This document shows, one piece after another, positions 1 to 8,758 of a stretch of 64,000 nucleotides of DNA. Made by a program: the position numbers and the translations under genes. Location of the stretch: NCBI RefSeq assembly GCF_002165135.1, contig NZ_NFZQ01000001.1:555540-619539 (forward strand), read 5' to 3'. The stretch's first letter is position 1. Every line of letters begins with the position of its first letter. The notes beneath the pieces are model-generated. The model was not told the origin of the DNA, did not search any database, and saw only the letters and a program-made list of their open reading frames with translations. Source of the stretch: Pseudomonas sp. SID14000. GTDB lineage: Bacteria > Pseudomonadota > Gammaproteobacteria > Pseudomonadales > Pseudomonadaceae.

Positions 1-456
1 CCAACCTTCATTCAGGTACAGCACCGCCGACACCATGCGCCGGTCATCGTCGCGGAAGCGGTCCAGGTGCCGGCGATAGAAAGCCCCCGGCGGGTACAGG
101 GCAAAATGGCACTCGAAGTCTTCCAGGCCAAGGAACAGACCCTGGTTGATGGCCTGGCGCAACTGGTCCATGGCGGCCAGGTACTGGTCGCAGGCCTCGG
201 CCTGGCCGGGGTCGATCCACTGGATCTGGTCGCCGCGGATGGCCTCGCGCACCTCCTGGGCAGCACCGCGCCCAACCCCCGCGGGGTTGAGCTCGCCCTC
301 AGCATCACGGCGCCGGCACTCGGCCGCCAGCGCGCGCACCAGGTCGGCAGGCAGAAACAGCGCCTGCTGGGACCAGCCATGGGTGGCCAGATCGTCGACG
401 ACGGCCGCAAGTATCGGGTGTTCAGGGGAGATGTGCATGGCGCGCATCATATCCAT
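1..456 (-). CDS. 2OG-Fe(II) oxygenase, PPHD-like prolyl hydroxylase (C-terminus outside window)
   Basis: The open frame runs off the left edge, leaving 152 residues of the N-terminal part. It contains an HxD iron-binding motif (His130-Leu-Asp132) in the context YRRHLDRF, typical of the prolyl-4-hydroxylase double-stranded beta-helix fold. The distal His and the Arg that binds 2-oxoglutarate lie outside the window. From memory the sequence closely resembles the Pseudomonas prolyl hydroxylase PPHD, which hydroxylates a proline in the switch I loop of EF-Tu; that assignment is recall, not a search. ATG at 456 is the longest start (MDMMRAMHIS); the internal ATG at 438 (MHISPEHP) is equally plausible because no clear ribosome binding site precedes either. 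Confidence 0.85.
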   Translation of the reverse strand, partial: MDMMRAMHISPEHPILAAVVDDLATHGWSQQALFLPADLVRALAAECRRRDAEGELNPAGVGRGAAQEVREAIRGDQIQWIDPGQAEACDQYLAAMDQLRQAINQGLFLGLEDFECHFALYPPGAFYRRHLDRFRDDDRRMVSAVLYLNEGW

Positions 457-560
457 TAGCCATGCCGGCGCACAGCGCCACTTGGCCGAGAAGCTCGCGG
501 ATATCTCGACAAACCGGCGCCCGGCCACGGACAATAGCCACCTGCCGACAGGAGTCCTGA

Positions 561-1313
561 ATGCGCCGTCTGTTTTCCCTGATTCTGCTGATGATCTGCA
601 CCGTGCCTGTCTGGGCAGACAACCTGGATCAACTGTACAAGGCCGCCGGCTGGCCCGACCAGCGCGCCCACTTCAACGATGCCCTGACCGCCGCCCAGGA
701 ACGCTACCGCAACAGTTTGCCACCCGCCGTGTACCAGGCGTTGGTCAACAACAGCAACCAGCGTTTCCAGGCCCAGGCGGTGGACCGTCGCGCCCAGGCG
801 CAGCTGCGCGCAACCTTGGCCAACCCGGCACCGGCGCTGGCCTTCTTCCAGTCGCCGCTGGGGCGCAAAGTGGTGGCTGCGGAGCTGAAGGCCACTCGCA
901 AGGACGAACTGGCCAGGAATGCCAAGGGCCTGCCGAAAATCCAGGCCAGCGATGATCGCCTGCTGATCATCGGCCACCTGGCCCAGGCCCTGCCGGCGCG
1001 CGAAGCCGGCGCCGAAGTCAGCCTGGCCATCGCGGGCGTGGCGGCCGATAGCCTCAGCTCGATGATCCCCGGCCTGTTCGGCGGCGGCCAGGCCCAGGGC
1101 CTGCTCGACGGCCAGCGCCAGCGCCTGATGAGCCAGATCGGCGAAGACCTGAACAACACCCTGCTGTACGTCTACCGCGACCTGTCCGATGCCGAACTGG
1201 AAGAGTTTGCCACCTTCGCCGAGTCGCCAGACGGCAAGGCTTACTACCAGGCCGCCCTGGCCGCTGTGCGCGCAGGCCTGGCGGTTGGCCAGAGCACCAA
1301 CGACCTGAAGTGA
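561..1313 (+). CDS. DUF2059 domain-containing exported protein
   Basis: This 250-residue protein begins with a clear signal peptide (MRRLFSLILLMICTVPVWA), so it should be periplasmic. The C-terminal half looks like a DUF2059 helical domain, with the pattern ELEEFATFAESPDGKAYY near the end. AGGAG lies just upstream of the ATG. Its stop codon directly abuts the stop of the convergent hydrolase gene, leaving no intergenic base. Molecular function is unknown. Confidence 0.8.
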   Translation: MRRLFSLILLMICTVPVWADNLDQLYKAAGWPDQRAHFNDALTAAQERYRNSLPPAVYQALVNNSNQRFQAQAVDRRAQAQLRATLANPAPALAFFQSPLGRKVVAAELKATRKDELARNAKGLPKIQASDDRLLIIGHLAQALPAREAGAEVSLAIAGVAADSLSSMIPGLFGGGQAQGLLDGQRQRLMSQIGEDLNNTLLYVYRDLSDAELEEFATFAESPDGKAYYQAALAAVRAGLAVGQSTNDLK

Positions 1314-2249
1314 TCAGCCCAGGCGCTGGTCGATGAAGTCGAAGTAGCGCTGGCGAATGCCCGGTAGTTCGTTGGCCAGGTGGTGACGAGCCTCAGGCAG
1401 CATCAAAATCTGTGGCTCGGCAAACTTGGCCTTGAGTACTTCGAGGTTGTACGGCCAGTCCACTGTGCCGTCCGCCTCTCCTTGCACGATCAACGGCCGC
1501 CGCGTACTTCGCGGCGCGGCCTCGATGCGCTTGACCCAGGCAATCAAGGCGCCCACCCACGCCGTTGGCAGGCGCCGCGGTTGCAGCGGATCGGCTTCGA
1601 GGAACGACAGGAAGGCCGGGTCATTGGTGTTCTCGCTGAAACGCCGCTCGATGCCATTCACGAAGTGACGCAGCACGCGATAGCTCAGCTTCGACCAGCG
1701 CCAGGCACAGGGCCGCACCAGCGGTGCCAACAGGATGACCTGACCGTCGATGGGGCTGCGCGCGCCCTGGTTCAGCAGGTGGTCCACGGCGATGGCGCCA
1801 CCGGTGCTTTGCCCGCACAGGTGCCAGGGGCGGGGCAGTTGCAGCGTGTGCGCCTGTTCGAATAATGCCTCCAGCACCTGCTGGTACACCGCGAAATCAC
1901 TGATACTGGCCCGCTCGCCGCTGGACAGGCCGTGGCCTGGCAGGTCGCAGCTGATCACGGCGAAACCCTGTTTGAGCGCCCAATCGATCACATGCCGGTA
2001 GAGGCCCATATGGTCGTAATAGCCATGCAGCAGGAACAGCGTCGCGGTCGGCTGTTCGGGTAGCCAGACCTGCCCGACCAGGTCGAACCCGGCAGCCTGA
2101 AAGCCACCCAGCCAGCTATGTGCCGGCAGGTTCAGGCCATAGAAGCGCTGGTAGTCCTGCGCCTGCGCCGACAACGGCTGGCGAGCGGTCAGCGGCGCCA
2201 GGCTGGTGCGCAGGAGGTCAGGGTGAAAGGCAGCGGGCATCGGGTACAT
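1314..2249 (-). CDS. alpha/beta hydrolase, monoacylglycerol lipase / lysophospholipase-like (Hydrolase_4)
   Basis: This 311-residue serine hydrolase has an oxyanion-side motif HGYYDH (about residues 75-80) and the nucleophile elbow GQSTGG with Ser148. A catalytic His lies in EARHHLAN near the C-terminus. The family acts on monoacylglycerols, lysophospholipids or other small esters; the substrate cannot be told from sequence. The frame stays open upstream to 2513, but that part is translated REP sequence, so ATG 2249 (MYPMPAAF) is chosen; ATG 2240 is also possible. It is convergent with the DUF2059 gene. Confidence 0.82.
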   Translation of the reverse strand: MYPMPAAFHPDLLRTSLAPLTARQPLSAQAQDYQRFYGLNLPAHSWLGGFQAAGFDLVGQVWLPEQPTATLFLLHGYYDHMGLYRHVIDWALKQGFAVISCDLPGHGLSSGERASISDFAVYQQVLEALFEQAHTLQLPRPWHLCGQSTGGAIAVDHLLNQGARSPIDGQVILLAPLVRPCAWRWSKLSYRVLRHFVNGIERRFSENTNDPAFLSFLEADPLQPRRLPTAWVGALIAWVKRIEAAPRSTRRPLIVQGEADGTVDWPYNLEVLKAKFAEPQILMLPEARHHLANELPGIRQRYFDFIDQRLG

Positions 2250-2340
2250 CCACAGTGAAGCAAGTATTGATCTGGGATATTCAGCTCTGGCTGGCGTCGT
2301 GGCAAGCTTGCTCGATTTCAGGCCGATAGCGGTGTCCCCG

Positions 2341-2434
2341 GCAGGAGCGGCCTTGTGCTGCGAAGGGGCCGGTACTGCCACAACAACTCCATCAGTCATG
2401 CCGGCCCTTTCGCAGCACAAGGCTGCTCCTACAG
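2341..2434. repeat. REP pair (BIME), GTAGGAGCRGCC family
   Basis: Two inverted copies of the motif GGAGC(G/A)GCCTTGTGCTGCGAA face each other around a short spacer, upstream of the DUF6436 gene. Confidence 0.8.
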
Positions 2435-2451
2435 AGGAGCGCGGAAACTTC

Positions 2452-3021
2452 ATGAAGACTCGGATCATCAAACCGCTGTGCACGGCAATCGCCCTTCTGG
2501 TCGGCGCGGCCATCCTCTGGCAGGCCTACACCGCCTTCCAGGCGCGCTACCTGCGCCCGTTCGACAATCAAACCACGCTGTTCGACGGCAGCCAGCTGCA
2601 GCTTCCCCCCGAACTGGCCGGCCCCGGCCCGATCCGGGTAGTGCATTTCTGGGACCCAGCCTGCCCGTGCAACGTCGGCAACCAGCAGCACCTGGGCGAC
2701 TTGGTCAGCCAGTTCGCCGGCCAGGGCGTGGCCTTCCATGTGCTTCAAAGGCCCGGCAGCCACGGCCAATTGCCCGCCAACCTCACCGCCCTCAAGCCAC
2801 TCGCCAGCCTGCCCGGCAGCGAACACCTGCCCGCCTCCCCGGCGGTGGCTATCTGGGACCGGCAAGGCCACCTCGCCTACTTCGGCCCCTACAGTGAAGG
2901 CGCGGTGTGCAACGCCAGCAACAGCTTCATCGAACCGATCCTCAAGGCGCTGCTCGACGGCCGCCAGGTGAGCGCCTCCAATACCCTGGCAGTGGGCTGC
3001 TACTGCTCTTGGGCCGGCTGA
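2452..3021 (+). CDS. thioredoxin-like DUF6436 family protein
   Basis: This 189-residue protein has one N-terminal hydrophobic segment (about residues 7-24) that should anchor it in the inner membrane or act as a signal peptide. A thioredoxin-like domain follows, with HFWDPACPCN around residues 65-75; the CPC replaces the usual CxxC. A second cysteine pair (GCYCSW) sits at the extreme C-terminus. A role in periplasmic thiol or metal chemistry is plausible but unproven. GAGGAG about 12 bases upstream supports ATG 2452; the longer frame starts in REP sequence. The 3' end overlaps the convergent acetyltransferase gene by 22 bases. Confidence 0.72.
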   Translation: MKTRIIKPLCTAIALLVGAAILWQAYTAFQARYLRPFDNQTTLFDGSQLQLPPELAGPGPIRVVHFWDPACPCNVGNQQHLGDLVSQFAGQGVAFHVLQRPGSHGQLPANLTALKPLASLPGSEHLPASPAVAIWDRQGHLAYFGPYSEGAVCNASNSFIEPILKALLDGRQVSASNTLAVGCYCSWAG

Positions 3022-3566
3022 CGCACCCGAGCCGGGTTGCCCACTACTACCGCGCCCGCCGGCACGTCACGGGTGACCACGCTACCGGCACCCACCACGG
3101 CGTTGTCACCGATGGTCACCCCCGGCAGGATGATCGCCGCGCCGCCGATCCACACGTTGTTGCCGATGGTCACCGGCCGACCGCTCTCCAGCCCGGTGCG
3201 GCGCACCTCGGGGTCGAGCGGGTGGTCGGCGGTATAGATCTGCACGTTGGGGCCGATCTGGCAGTCGTCACCGATACGCACCGGCAGCACGTCGAGGATC
3301 ACGCAGCTGAAATTCATGAAGGTATTGCGGCCGACGCTGATGTTGTAGCCATAGTCGCAATAGAACGGCGGGCGGATCACCGCGCCTTCACCGACCTGGC
3401 CAAAGTGCTCTAGCAGCAGCCCGTGACGTGCGTCGTTGAGCAACTCGACACTGCTGTTGTAGCGGTGCATCCAGTGCTTGTTGGCGATCTGCTCGGCCTG
3501 CAGCTCGGGGCAGCCAGCGTGATAGAGCTGGCCTGTAAGCATTTTCTGTTTTTCGCTAAGGGACAT
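3000..3566 (-). CDS. sugar O-acetyltransferase, maltose/galactoside acetyltransferase family
   Basis: This 188-residue protein has the N-terminal Mac segment (SLSEKQKMLTGQLYHAGCPEL) followed by a left-handed beta helix of hexapeptide repeats. It has the family signature around DHPLDPEVRR and NNVWIGGAAIILPGVTIGDNA. Members transfer acetyl from acetyl-CoA to a sugar hydroxyl (Maa, LacA, NodL). Length matches the family. The true acceptor is unknown. It is divergent from the acylase gene, with 86 bases between the starts. Confidence 0.85.
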   Translation of the reverse strand: MSLSEKQKMLTGQLYHAGCPELQAEQIANKHWMHRYNSSVELLNDARHGLLLEHFGQVGEGAVIRPPFYCDYGYNISVGRNTFMNFSCVILDVLPVRIGDDCQIGPNVQIYTADHPLDPEVRRTGLESGRPVTIGNNVWIGGAAIILPGVTIGDNAVVGAGSVVTRDVPAGAVVVGNPARVRQPAQEQ

Positions 3567-3652
3567 GGAAACTCCTTCCTGGGGCTATGCTCTGTTCGCG
3601 AATCCGCCGATCATCGGACCACATTTTTCGCTTGAACGCACAAGGAGCCTGC

Positions 3653-6016
3653 ATGAAGCGCAGCCTGACCCTGTTGGCCGTGGTAGTTGCCGTGGCCGCC
3701 GGCGCCGGATACTGGTATGTGCAGGGCAAGCTGCCACAACGCGAGGGCGAGGTGGCCATCGCCGGCCTGCAGGCCCCGGTCAGCGTGCGCTACGACGCCC
3801 GCGGCGTACCGCACCTGCAGGCGCAGAGCGAACCGGACCTGTACCGTGCCCTCGGTTACGTGCATGCCCAGGACCGGCTGTTCCAGATGGAGATCCTGCG
3901 CCGCCTGGCCCAGGGCGAGCTGGCCGAGGTGCTGGGTGACAAGCTGCTGCCCACCGATACCCTGTTCCGCAGCCTGCGCATTCGCGAACAGGCAGCACTA
4001 ATGGCCAAGCGTCAGGACCGGCAAGCGCCCGCCTGGCAAGCCCTTCAGGCCTACCTTGAGGGGGTGAACAGCTGGCAGGCCAGCCACCCCAAGCCCATGG
4101 AGTTCGACCTGCTCGGTATCACCCCGCGCCCGTTCAGCGCCGAAGACACTCTGAGCATCGCCGGCTACCTGGCCTACAGCTTTGCCGCCGCGTTTCGCAC
4201 CGAGCCCGCGCTGACCTACATCCGCGACCAGTTGGGCCCCGAGTACCTGAGCATATTCGATCTCGCCTGGCAGCCCGAAGGTGCCCTGGGTACACCGCTG
4301 GCCGCTGCCGACTGGCAAAGCCTGGAGGCCATCGCACGTCTCAGCCATGAAGCACTGGGCGATGCGGGCATCCCGCAATTCGAGGGCAGCAACGCCTGGG
4401 CCGTGGCCGGCAGCCGCACCCGCAGCGGCAGGCCGCTGCTGGCCGGCGACCCGCACATCGGTTTCGCAGTGCCGGCGGTGTGGTACGAGGCCGAGCTGTC
4501 AGCGCCCGGTTTCAACCTGTATGGCTACTTCCAGGCGCTCAACCCCTTCGCCCTGCTCGGCCATAACCGCGACTTCGGCTGGAGCCTGACCATGTTCCAG
4601 AACGACGACGTCGACCTGATCGCCGAGCGCACCAACCCGGTCGACACCAACCAGGTGATGGTCGATGGCAAATGGCAGGCGCTGGAAAAGACCGAGCAGC
4701 AGATCGCCGTCAAAGGCGAAGCACCGGTCACCCTCAACCTGCGCCGCTCGCCCCATGGCCCGATCGTCAACGACGTGCTGGGCGCCACTGCCGGGCCCAC
4801 GCCAATCGCCATGTGGTGGGCGTTCCTGGAAACCGAAAACCCGATCCTCGACGGCTTCTACCAGCTCAACCGCGCCGATACCCTGGGCAAGATGCGCGAG
4901 GCTGCGGCCAAGGTGCATGCGCCGGGGCTTAACCTGGTCTGGGCCAATGCCCGTGGCGATATCGGCTGGTGGGCGGCGGCACGGTTGCCGATCCGCCCCG
5001 ACGGCGTCGACCCCGCGTTCATCCTCGACGGTGCCAGTGCGCAGGCCGACAAGCTCGGCTTCTATCCCTTCGGCGTCAACCCGCAGCAGGAAAACCCGGC
5101 GCGCGGCTACATTGTCTCTGCCAACTACCAGCCTCCGGCGGCGGTGCCGATACCCGGTTACTACAACCTGCCAGACCGAGGCCGCCAGCTCGACCGCCAC
5201 CTGGCCAACCCCGATGTGAAGTGGGATACCCAAAACAGCCAGGCGCTACAGCTGGACACTGCCAGCGATCATGGCCCGCGTACCCTTGCACCACTGCTGG
5301 CAACACTGCGTGCAGTGGCCGAAGGCGATGAAGAGAAGGAGCTGGTCGAGCAGCTGGCGGCCTGGGGCGGCGACTACCCGCTCGACTCGACCAGTGCCAC
5401 GCTGTTCAACCAATTCCTCTATGACCTGGCATTCGCGGCCCTGCATGACGAACTGGGCGATACCTGGTTCCCGGTGCTGATCAGCACCCGCGCCATCGAT
5501 GCCGCCCTGCCGCGCCTGGCAGCGGATGCCGATTCGCCCTGGTGGAACACCCGCGGAGCCAACCAGCGCACCGACCGTACCGCCGTGGTGCGTACGGCGT
5601 GGCAGAACAGCTTGAAGCACCTGCGGGAGACCATGGGCAGTGATCCGGCAAGCTGGCAGTGGGGCAAGGCGCATACCCTGACTCACAACCACCCGCTGGG
5701 GGTTAAAAAGCCGCTGAACCTGCTGTTCAACGTTGGCCCGTTCGCCGCGCCGGGTACCCATGAGGTGCCGAACAACCTCTCGGCGAAGATCGGCCCGGCG
5801 CCATGGCCGGTGACCTATGGGCCGTCGACGCGGCGGCTGGTCGACTTCGCCGATGCCGGGCAGGCGCTGACCAGCAACCCGGTCGGGCAGAGCGGCGTGC
5901 CGTTCGACAGGCATTTTGCGGATCAGGCCGAAGGGTATGTGCAGGGGCAGTACCAGAAGGCGCAGATGGGGGTGATTCCGGCGCAGAGTACCTTGCGATT
6001 GGTGCCAGCTCAGTAA
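3653..6016 (+). CDS. penicillin acylase family Ntn hydrolase (HacB/QuiP-like acylase)
   Basis: This 787-residue precursor has an N-terminal signal/anchor (MKRSLTLLAVVVAVAAGAG) and the layout of penicillin G/AHL acylases: alpha chain, spacer, then a beta chain starting at the catalytic serine. The likely autocleavage site is Gly245-Ser246 in FEGSNAWAV, which makes Ser246 the N-terminal nucleophile. In Pseudomonas, relatives hydrolyse N-acyl-homoserine lactones or other N-acyl amides. The gene may act in quorum quenching or peptide/amide catabolism, but sequence alone does not settle it. ATG 3653 is preceded by AAGGAG; the open frame upstream lacks support. Confidence 0.88.
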   Translation: MKRSLTLLAVVVAVAAGAGYWYVQGKLPQREGEVAIAGLQAPVSVRYDARGVPHLQAQSEPDLYRALGYVHAQDRLFQMEILRRLAQGELAEVLGDKLLPTDTLFRSLRIREQAALMAKRQDRQAPAWQALQAYLEGVNSWQASHPKPMEFDLLGITPRPFSAEDTLSIAGYLAYSFAAAFRTEPALTYIRDQLGPEYLSIFDLAWQPEGALGTPLAAADWQSLEAIARLSHEALGDAGIPQFEGSNAWAVAGSRTRSGRPLLAGDPHIGFAVPAVWYEAELSAPGFNLYGYFQALNPFALLGHNRDFGWSLTMFQNDDVDLIAERTNPVDTNQVMVDGKWQALEKTEQQIAVKGEAPVTLNLRRSPHGPIVNDVLGATAGPTPIAMWWAFLETENPILDGFYQLNRADTLGKMREAAAKVHAPGLNLVWANARGDIGWWAAARLPIRPDGVDPAFILDGASAQADKLGFYPFGVNPQQENPARGYIVSANYQPPAAVPIPGYYNLPDRGRQLDRHLANPDVKWDTQNSQALQLDTASDHGPRTLAPLLATLRAVAEGDEEKELVEQLAAWGGDYPLDSTSATLFNQFLYDLAFAALHDELGDTWFPVLISTRAIDAALPRLAADADSPWWNTRGANQRTDRTAVVRTAWQNSLKHLRETMGSDPASWQWGKAHTLTHNHPLGVKKPLNLLFNVGPFAAPGTHEVPNNLSAKIGPAPWPVTYGPSTRRLVDFADAGQALTSNPVGQSGVPFDRHFADQAEGYVQGQYQKAQMGVIPAQSTLRLVPAQ

Positions 6017-6017
6017 A

Positions 6018-6122
6018 GGGGCTGCCATGCAGCCCATTCGCAGCGCAAGGCTGCTCCTACAAGAGACCGCGATCCCCGGTAGGAGCAGCCTTGTGCTGCG
6101 AATGGGCCGCAAAGCGGCCCCC
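6018..6122. repeat. REP pair (BIME), GTAGGAGCRGCC family
   Basis: An inverted pair containing GTAGGAGCAGCCTTG and its complement, bounded by GGGGCTG...AGCCC and GGGCCGC...GCGGCCCC stems. It lies directly after the acylase stop and may help end or stabilise the transcript. Confidence 0.82.
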
Positions 6123-6167
6123 GGTAATTTCGAATACGCTACAGCACTACCAGCCGAGACCCATTCC

Positions 6168-6986
6168 ATGCAAAGACACTTCATCGAAATCGACGGCGCC
6201 CGCATGAGCTACATCGACCAGGGCCAGGGTTTCCCGGTTCTGCTCGGCCACAGCTACCTGTGGTCCGCCGAGATGTGGCAACCACAAATCGAAGCCCTGT
6301 CAGCACACTTCCGCGTCATCGTCCCCGAACTCTGGGGCCACGGTGGCTCCGATGCTCCGCCTGCCACGACCATCGACATGAGCGCCCTGGCCCGCCAGCA
6401 TCTGGCACTGCTGGACGCCCTGGACATTGGCAAATGCCATTTGGTCGGCCTGTCGGTCGGCGGCATGTGGGGCGCGCAACTGGCCCTGGAACACCCCGAG
6501 CGGGTAGACCGCCTGGTGCTGATGGATACATACCTCGGCGCCGAGCCGGAGGCGACCCGGCTCAAGTACTTCGGCCTGCTCGACGCAGCCAGTGCCGCCG
6601 GGCTGTTCCCGGAGCCATTGCTGGATATCGTCGTACCGATCTTCTTCCATGCAGGCGGGCAGACTGTGCCGGAAGTGCGCGAAGGCTTCCGCGCAGCTTT
6701 GAAAGCGAGCAGTGCCGAGGTGATTCGGCAGAGTCTCGATCCGATGGGGCGGGTGATCTTTGGCCGGCCAGACTTGCTGTCGCGACTGGGAGAACTGGCC
6801 AGTGAGCGGACCATCGTGGTCTGTGGCGACCAGGACATTCCACGGCCGCCGGAAGAGTCCAATGAAATGGCGCGAATCATTGGCTGCCTGGCGGCGCAGA
6901 TCCCGTTTGCGGGGCATATCTCCAGCCTGGAGAACCCGCAGGTGGTGAATGAATTCCTGTTGAACTGGCTGCCGCGTAACCAGTGA
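6168..6986 (+). CDS. alpha/beta fold hydrolase
   Basis: This 272-residue protein of the Abhydrolase_1 type has the nucleophile elbow GLSVGG with Ser96, the Gly-His region ELWGHGGSD near residue 57 and a candidate catalytic His250 in FAGHISSLE. It resembles 3-oxoadipate enol-lactonase/haloperoxidase-like esterases, with no clue to the substrate. The start at 6168 (MQRHFIEI) is chosen because the upstream frame reads through REP sequence. Confidence 0.82.
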   Translation: MQRHFIEIDGARMSYIDQGQGFPVLLGHSYLWSAEMWQPQIEALSAHFRVIVPELWGHGGSDAPPATTIDMSALARQHLALLDALDIGKCHLVGLSVGGMWGAQLALEHPERVDRLVLMDTYLGAEPEATRLKYFGLLDAASAAGLFPEPLLDIVVPIFFHAGGQTVPEVREGFRAALKASSAEVIRQSLDPMGRVIFGRPDLLSRLGELASERTIVVCGDQDIPRPPEESNEMARIIGCLAAQIPFAGHISSLENPQVVNEFLLNWLPRNQ

Positions 6987-7011
6987 TATTGCCGGGGCTG
7001 CCTTGCAGCCC

Positions 7012-7098
7012 TTGTGGGAGCGGGTTCACCCGCGAAGCAGGCAACGCGGTGTATGGCACCGGCTTCGCCGGTGTTCGCGGGTGAACCCGCTCCCACAA
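7012..7098. repeat. REP pair (BIME), GTGGGAGCGGGTTYACCCGCGAA family
   Basis: Two inverted copies of the 23-base palindromic unit lie between the convergent ends of the hydrolase gene and the ABC binding-protein gene. Confidence 0.88.
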
Positions 7099-7115
7099 CG
7101 GCCCCATTTACCCGA

Positions 7116-7988
7116 CTAACCCTGCCACTTGCCCCCTTCCACAATCACGCTTTCCGGCTTGGTGTCATCACTCAGTTCCTTGCGTACATACTGGTCATAC
7201 AGCTTCAGCAGAAACTTCTCCTCCCCCAGCTTGGCCAGCTCGGCATTCACCCAGTCACGCAGCTCGGTGTTGCCCTTCTTCACCGCCGGTGCAATCGGTG
7301 CTTCGTCACCCAGCAGCTCAGGCAACACGCGGTACCCCGGATTCTGCTTGGCCCAGCTGAACAGAATCAGGTTGTCCTGCGCATAGGCATCACCACGGCC
7401 GGTGGCCAGCGCCTGCAGCGACTCGCTGTTCTTCTCGAACTTGAGCAGTTTCCAGTCCGGGTGGTTCTTGGTCAGCCAGATATCAGCGGTAGTGCCGGTG
7501 GTGACGATGATGGTCTTGTCGGCCAGGTCGTCAAGCTTCTGCACCGGGCTGCCATCCGCGACGATGGCCTGCACGGCAACGCGCAGGTTGGGGTTGGTGA
7601 AGTCCACCGCTTCCTTGCGCTCCGGGGTCACGGTCATGTTGGCGAGGATCAGGTCGACCTTGTCGCTCTGCAGGAACGGAATACGGCTGGCCGGCTCCAC
7701 GGCAACGAACTCGACCTTGTTTTCATCACCCAGCAGGTCCTTGGCCAGGCGCCGGCCGATGTCGGTATCAAAGCCCACGTAGCGGCCCTTTTCATCGACG
7801 AAACCAAACGGTGGCTTGTCGGTGAACACCCCGACAATAAGCTTGTCGCGGGCCTTGATGGTTTCCAGGTAGCTGGTGGCCGGCGAGGCCGCCGCAGGCT
7901 TGGGTGGTTCTTCAGCCTTGTTGCAGCCGGCCAGCAGGGCCAGGCCGAACAGCGGCGCCAGCAGTTTGGTGAGGGTGGCAGTTTTCAT
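7116..7988 (-). CDS. amino-acid ABC transporter substrate-binding lipoprotein, probably cyst(e)ine type
   Basis: This 290-residue SBP_bac_3 protein has a lipoprotein signal (LALLAGC, with Cys at about 22). The body has the family pattern VDLILANMTVTPERKEAVDF near residues 110-130. That pattern is close to the PEB1/CjaA group, which includes cysteine-, aspartate- and glutamate-binding proteins. Cysteine/cystine is favoured because the neighbouring genes concern sulfur, but this is inference. It is the last gene of a four-gene operon and overlaps the ATPase gene by 4 bases. Confidence 0.85.
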   Translation of the reverse strand: MKTATLTKLLAPLFGLALLAGCNKAEEPPKPAAASPATSYLETIKARDKLIVGVFTDKPPFGFVDEKGRYVGFDTDIGRRLAKDLLGDENKVEFVAVEPASRIPFLQSDKVDLILANMTVTPERKEAVDFTNPNLRVAVQAIVADGSPVQKLDDLADKTIIVTTGTTADIWLTKNHPDWKLLKFEKNSESLQALATGRGDAYAQDNLILFSWAKQNPGYRVLPELLGDEAPIAPAVKKGNTELRDWVNAELAKLGEEKFLLKLYDQYVRKELSDDTKPESVIVEGGKWQG

Positions 7989-8758
7989 GACAGTTCCTTG
8001 TGCTGTGTCTTCGGCAGGCTTTCTACGAAGGAGAATTTCTCCAGGAACTGCTGCGCGCGTGCGGTCCGCGGTCGGGTGAAGAAGCTCTCGGGGTCACCCT
8101 GCTCAAGGACCCTGCCGGCCTCCATGAACACGATGCGGTCGGCCACCGCGCGAGCGAAGGCCATTTCGTGGGTAACGATGAGCAAGGTCATGCCGTCGCG
8201 GGCCAGGCCCTGGATCACCTGCAGCACCTCCTTGACCATTTCCGGGTCGAGGGCCGCGGTAACCTCGTCGAACAGCATCACCTCGGGGTTCATGCACAGC
8301 GAACGCACGATGGCGATGCGCTGTTGCTGGCCACCGGACAACTGCCGGGGAAAGGCGTCGCGCTTGTCCAGCAGGCCGACCCGCGCCAACAGCGCCTCGG
8401 CCTGGGCCTGCGCTTCGGCGCGCTCGCGCTTTTGCACCTTGAGCGGGCCAAGCAGCAGGTTGTCGATCACGCTCATGTGGCCGAACAGGTGATAGCTCTG
8501 GAACACCATGCCGACCCGCTGGCGGATTTCGCGCCAATCGGTGCGCGGGTCGAGCAACTCCTGCCCGGCCAGGCGCAAGTGACCGCCGTGGGCCTGTTCC
8601 AGGCCGTTGAGGCAGCGCAGCAGCGTGCTTTTGCCACAGCCGCTGGGGCCGAGAATGACCACCACCTCGCCGGCCGCCACCCGGAGGTCGACGTCCTTGA
8701 GCACCTGGTGCTCGCCAAAGAACTTGTTGAAACCCTGGAATTCGATCAATGCGCTCAT
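7985..8758 (-). CDS. polar amino-acid ABC transporter ATP-binding protein
   Basis: This 257-residue GlnQ/HisP-type ATPase has Walker A GPSGCGKST (37-45), signature LSGGQQQR, Walker B VMLFDEVTAALDPE and the H-loop THEM. It drives the permease pair encoded just upstream. It overlaps both neighbours by 4 bases (ATGA junctions), which indicates translational coupling. Confidence 0.92.
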   Translation of the reverse strand: MSALIEFQGFNKFFGEHQVLKDVDLRVAAGEVVVILGPSGCGKSTLLRCLNGLEQAHGGHLRLAGQELLDPRTDWREIRQRVGMVFQSYHLFGHMSVIDNLLLGPLKVQKRERAEAQAQAEALLARVGLLDKRDAFPRQLSGGQQQRIAIVRSLCMNPEVMLFDEVTAALDPEMVKEVLQVIQGLARDGMTLLIVTHEMAFARAVADRIVFMEAGRVLEQGDPESFFTRPRTARAQQFLEKFSFVESLPKTQHKELS

